NCBI RefSeq assembly: GCF_000499385.1 | Contig: NW_013652971.1 | Coordinates: 1-48,764, forward strand | Direction: 5' to 3' | DNA from: Eimeria necatrix | Lineage: Eukaryota; Apicomplexa; Conoidasida; Eucoccidiorida; Eimeriidae | Length of the DNA stretch: 48,764 bases | Part shown: one piece after another, positions 47,098-48,764 of the stretch | Position numbering within the stretch: position 1 is the first letter of the stretch | Layout of the letters: each line of letters starts with the position of its first letter | Made by a program: the position numbers and the translations under genes | The notes under the pieces: model-generated | Database searches by the model: none | What the model was told of the DNA's origin: nothing | What the model saw: only the letters and a program-made list of their open reading frames with translations

Positions 47098-47536
47098 GGC
47101 TGCGGGGGGTCTCGCTGCTGCTGCTGCTGCTGGGGTTTTCGGCGGTGCTGCTGCTGCTGCAGGGGGGTTCTTGCTTGTGCTGCTGCTGCTGCGGGCGTTC
47201 CTGCTGCTGCTGCTGCTGCTGCTGCATCACCGCCGCTGCTGCTGCTGCTGCTGCATCGCCGCAGCATCTCCGCTGCTGCTGCTGCTGCTGCAGGCGCACT
47301 GCCAGCGGTGGAGCCTGCCCAGCGACCTTGCTGCAGAGCAGCAGCAGCTGCTGCTGCCCGCGCTGCGGCTGCTGCATGCGCTGGTGGATGTCACTGCCAG
47401 CAACGGCTGGCTCTTCCCGGCTCTTGCTGCAGTCGAGCTCGCCCAGGGCCTCGTCCAGGCGCTGCAGCAGCACGGCCAGGGGCCCCAGGCTTCGCCGCTG
47501 CGCACTTCACGGAAGAGCTCGTCAGGCAGGCCAATG
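28266..47536 (+). CDS. BRR2: Pre-mRNA-splicing helicase Brr2 (U5 snRNP 200 kDa), 18 exons, 3' end beyond window
   Basis: Ski2-like helicase of the U5 snRNP that unwinds U4/U6 during spliceosome activation. Exons: 28266-28529, 29003-29330, 30026-30633, 30851-31078, 31378-32199, 32419-32773, 33043-33276, 33602-34278, 34841-35152, 37122-37415, 38034-38288, 38592-38868, 39195-39503, 39755-39992, 42487-42760, 43367-43556, 46856-47058, 47294-47536 (about 2037 codons; about 100 C-terminal residues missing). The start matches the family N-terminus (RQNSNLVLQ). Cassette 1 is intact: [44 protein letters not shown], then the winged-helix and Sec63 units. Cassette 2 is degenerate: LPPTSGKE replaces the Walker A motif and DDLH replaces DExH. 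A 12-Ser run sits in exon 13. Introns 11, 13 and 15 use GC donors. In exon 18 the conserved HFTEELV segment is in a different frame from the exon start, which points to an indel or assembly error at about 47475-47490. Identity is certain; exons 17-18 are the least sure. Confidence 0.95.
28556..28795. repeat. Brr2 intron 1: CTG tracts and about 26-bp CTG-derived satellite
   Basis: A pure CTG run is followed by several tandem copies of a unit of about 26 bp that starts CGCTGCAGCAG and continues with TTGCTGCTGCTGC, with alternating GG/TT/GC ends. A second pure CTG run lies at 28929-28966, close to the acceptor of exon 2. Long frames through this region are repeat artefacts. Confidence 0.85.
29363..29608. 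repeat. Brr2 intron 2: CAGCATGCATGCAGCAGCAAAG repeats and (CAG)n
   Basis: Three imperfect copies of a unit containing GCATGCATGCAGCAGCAAAG and GCTGCTGCA occupy about 29363-29480. A CAG run of about a dozen units follows at 29572-29608. The repeats are strongly palindromic. Confidence 0.8.
29703..30000. repeat. Brr2 intron 2: TGCATGCA palindromic array
   Basis: Clusters of (TGCA)n are separated by GATT/GACT spacers. A longer unit that begins GTTGCGCCTGAGTGCT recurs at about 29691, 29798 and 29858. Alternating purine-pyrimidine and self-complementary, so cruciform or Z-DNA potential is possible. It ends about 25 nt before the exon 3 acceptor. Confidence 0.85.
32367..32413. repeat. Brr2 intron 5: (CTG)n directly before the acceptor
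   Basis: An uninterrupted CTG run of about fifteen units runs straight into CTTTCAG at the exon 6 acceptor. It therefore occupies the position of the polypyrimidine tract. Confidence 0.85.
33344..33420. repeat. Brr2 intron 7: 14-bp tandem repeat
   Basis: About five copies of a 14-bp unit (ATTATAAAGTTGGA), nearly perfect, which suggests recent expansion. Confidence 0.85.
34380..34700. repeat. Brr2 intron 8: 40-bp satellite
   Basis: The AAAGAGTCTT element recurs with a 40-bp period (34421, 34461, 34501 and on). Each unit also carries TTTTGCATTAAAATC and TTCCTTTTA. Later copies vary (CATCAAAATC) and fade toward the exon 9 acceptor. Confidence 0.85.
35153..35777. repeat. Brr2 intron 9: three tandem copies of the exon 9 tail with its donor
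   Basis: The last about 39 coding bases of exon 9 (starting at 35114, encoding [13 protein letters not shown]) plus the GT are repeated at 35304, 35494 and 35737. T-rich filler lies between the copies. Spacings are 190, 190 and 243 bp. The copies keep the donor-like GAGGT and differ by only a few bases. Only the first is needed for the protein. The rest of the intron to 36240 is T-rich, with degenerate TTTGAGTTCTTTTT units. Confidence 0.9.
36300..37060. repeat. Brr2 intron 9: AT-rich satellites
   Basis: Up to about 36840 the unit is a variant of CATTTATAACATGTTTTAA, about 20 bp. From 36840 it changes to about 40-bp units containing AAAACCCGTTTTA and AAAGCCCGTTTTAGC. The units contain short inverted repeats (AAAAC...GTTTT). 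Confidence 0.8.
37430..37972. repeat. Brr2 intron 10: 12-bp AATTATGCATTT array and (TTTTA)n
   Basis: About thirty copies of a 12-bp unit, AATTATGCATTT with TG/TA and GCA/TCA variants, occupy 37430-37785. A pentanucleotide TTTTA array follows at about 37894-37972, shortly before the exon 11 acceptor. Confidence 0.9.
39347..39382 (+). repeat. In-frame (AGC)12 coding for 12 serines in Brr2
   Basis: A pure AGC run within exon 13 inserts twelve serines just upstream of the [14 protein letters not shown] segment of the second helicase cassette. It is the only uninterrupted homopolymeric amino-acid run of this length in the coding exons seen here. Confidence 0.9.
39504..39754. repeat. Brr2 intron 13: almost entirely (TGCA)n array
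   Basis: This 251-nt intron begins with GC and ends with AG. It consists of blocks of TGCATGCA separated by short spacers (CCACA, GCACA, CCCC), with one non-repetitive island at about 39605-39660. Confidence 0.85.
40030..41165. repeat. Brr2 intron 14: about 43-bp degenerate satellite
   Basis: Repeated units of the form GAAAATGAGACTTGTTT followed by TTAATGGCACTTTTATTCC, with many substitutions and small length changes. Older and more diverged than the 14-bp or 11-bp arrays of this gene. Confidence 0.8.
41440..42460. repeat. Brr2 intron 14: 21-bp satellite
   Basis: Units of 21 bp based on TTTATTTCCATCAAATGGTGC, with CAAATGCTGC and TTGAATTATG variants. Because 21 is divisible by three, several frames stay open on both strands for hundreds of codons; these are not genes. 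The array ends just before the exon 15 acceptor at 42486. Confidence 0.9.
43681..44177. repeat. Brr2 intron 16: three tandem copies of the exon 16 tail with its donor
   Basis: The final about 67 coding bases of exon 16 (from 43490) and the following GTCAG recur at 43681 and 43886. A shorter, more decayed copy lies at about 44122. Spacings are about 191, 205 and 220 bp. The first copy is nearly identical to the exon. TTTATTTG-type filler separates the copies. Confidence 0.9.
44178..46530. repeat. Brr2 intron 16: long T-rich low-complexity arrays
   Basis: Successive blocks of TTTATTTGTT, TTCATTTCATTTA, TTTTTGATCTTTTTAATC and CTTTTAATCCTTTTAAT units. They generate long Phe/Leu/Ile-rich frames with no coding value. 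Confidence 0.85.
46669..46736 (+). pseudogene. Duplicated head of Brr2 exon 17 (pseudo-exon)
   Basis: The first about 68 bases of exon 17 (46856 onward) are duplicated 187 bp upstream with a few substitutions and still encode [20 protein letters not shown]. The base before the exon-start AG is changed, so the acceptor reads CGG instead of CAG and should be dead. Flanking AT-rich sequence and an ATCACTCCTT element are duplicated with it. Confidence 0.85.
47059..47293. repeat. Brr2 intron 17: CTG-rich intron
   Basis: Almost the whole intron is CTG runs broken by short G/C-rich spacers, ending in a CTG run that leads directly into the CAG acceptor. Open frames extend through it, so retention would not always cause a stop. 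Confidence 0.75.
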
Positions 47537-47599
47537 GTGGGTTTTTTCGGAGGCTTTTCGAGGGGTTTGAGGGGGGGTTTGAGGGGGTTTAGTGGGGTT

Positions 47600-48764
47600 T
47601 TAAGGGGGTTTTGTAATGGGGTTTTTGGGGGGTTTAATGGGGTTTTGTAACGGCGTTTTTAGGGCTTTTTAGGGCTTTTTAGGGGGTTTTAGTGGGGTTT
47701 TAATGGCATTTTAAGGGCATTTTAAGGGCGCTTTTATGGGGTTTTAATGGGGTTTTTATGGCATTTTTAATGGCATTTTTATGGCGTTTTTGTGGCATTT
47801 TTAATGGCATTTTTGTGGCATTTTTTTGGCATTTTATGGCATTTTTATGGCATTTTAATAACTTTTTATGGCATTTTTGTGGCACTTTATTATGGCATTT
47901 TAATGGCATTTTAATGGCATATTAATGGCATTTTAATGGCATATTAATGGCATTTTAATGACACATTAATGGCATATTAATGGCATTTTAATGGCATTTT
48001 AATGGCATTTTAATGGCATTTTAATGACACATTAATGGCATATTAATGGCATATTAATGGCATATTAATGGCATTTTAATGGCATATTAATGGCATTTTA
48101 ATGGCATTTTAATGGCATTTTAATGGCATTTTAATGGCATATTAATGGCATTTTAATGGCATATTAATGGCATTTTAATGGCATTTTAATGGCATTTTAA
48201 TGGCATTTTAATGGCATTTTAATGGCATTTTAATGGCATTTTAATGGCATATTAATGGCATATCAATGGCATATTAATGGCATTTTAATGGCATATTAAT
48301 GGCATTTTAATGGCATTTTAATGGCATTTTAATGGCATTTTAATGGCATTTTAATGGCATTTTAATGGCATATTAATGGCATATTAATGGCATATTAATG
48401 GCATATTAATGGCATTTTAATGGCATATTAATGGCATTTTAATGGCATTTTAATGGCATTTTAATGGCATTTTAATGGCATTTTAATGGCATATTAATGG
48501 CATATTAATGGCATTTTAATGGCATATTAATGGCATTTTAATGGCATTTTAATGGCATTTTAATGGCATTTTAATGGCATTTTAATGGCATTTTAATGGC
48601 ATTTTAATGGCATATTAATGGCATTTTAATGGCATTTTAATGGCATTTTAATGGCATTTTAATGGCATTTTAATGGCATATTAATGGCATATTAATGGCA
48701 TTTTAATGGCATTTTAATGGCATTTTAATGGCATTTTAATGGCATTTTAATGGCATTTTAATGG
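47600..48764. repeat. 11-bp ATGGCATTTTA satellite running off the window
   Basis: After degenerate GGGGTTTT units, an 11-bp array (ATGGCATTTTA with an ATGGCATATTA variant) runs from about 47880 to the window end, near-perfect for about 80 units. Runs of the TTTT variant and the TATT variant alternate in a recurring order. It appears to lie in Brr2 intron 18. Confidence 0.92.

Noticed and set aside
46824..47650. Poly-Ser/Gln/Cys/Leu frames on both strands around the CTG intron
   Set aside because: Repeat translations; only the frame matching Brr2 exons 17 and 18 has homology support.

Overview
The window looks like nuclear DNA of an apicomplexan coccidian, most likely an Eimeria species. The evidence is short-exon genes with GT-AG and some GC-AG introns, a rhoptry-type pseudokinase, (CAG/CTG)n tracts everywhere in the right half, a poly-serine run inside a housekeeping enzyme, and a sharp change from repeat-poor DNA (about 1-26 kb) to extremely repeat-rich DNA (about 26.4-48.8 kb). 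That change resembles the P/R segment layout described for Eimeria chromosomes. The species call is inference.
Left half. Four paralogous seven-exon genes form a mirrored cluster. Two lie on the minus strand (876-2912 and 5407-7510) and two on the plus strand (13410-15656 and 18256-20696). I reconstructed the exons by comparing the copies: exon 3 is 85 nt, exon 5 is 73 nt and exon 6 is 90 nt in every copy, and exon 4 is 71 or 74 nt. All four encode a short leader, one membrane segment, a Lys-Cys pair and then, exactly 13 residues after the Cys, an RxL motif (RILAE, RMLGD, RSLAG, RRLAE) that resembles the TEXEL/PEXEL export-protease site. A low-complexity linker and a conserved C-terminal region follow. 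I do not recognise the family. Between the divergent pairs lies a decayed minus-strand chromovirus-type (Ty3/gypsy) retrotransposon with RNase H and chromodomain remnants (9810-10830).
Middle. 23877-25436 is a single-exon, 519-residue rhoptry-kinase-like pseudokinase with its own N-terminal membrane anchor.
Right half. From 28266 to past 47536 one giant gene encodes the U5 snRNP helicase Brr2 (SNRNP200). I place 18 exons (about 2037 codons); the last about 100 residues lie beyond the window. Exons are compact. Introns are swollen by satellites of 11, 12, 14, 21, 40 and about 43 bp, by CTG and TGCATGCA arrays, and by tandem duplications of about 190 bp that carry exon edges with them. Three introns use GC-AG splice sites, and the second helicase cassette is degenerate.
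How the genes may work together. The left half looks like a secretory or host-interaction locus (membrane-anchored candidate effectors plus a rhoptry pseudokinase) beside a core spliceosome gene. I see no operon-like organisation, CRISPR array or RNA gene.
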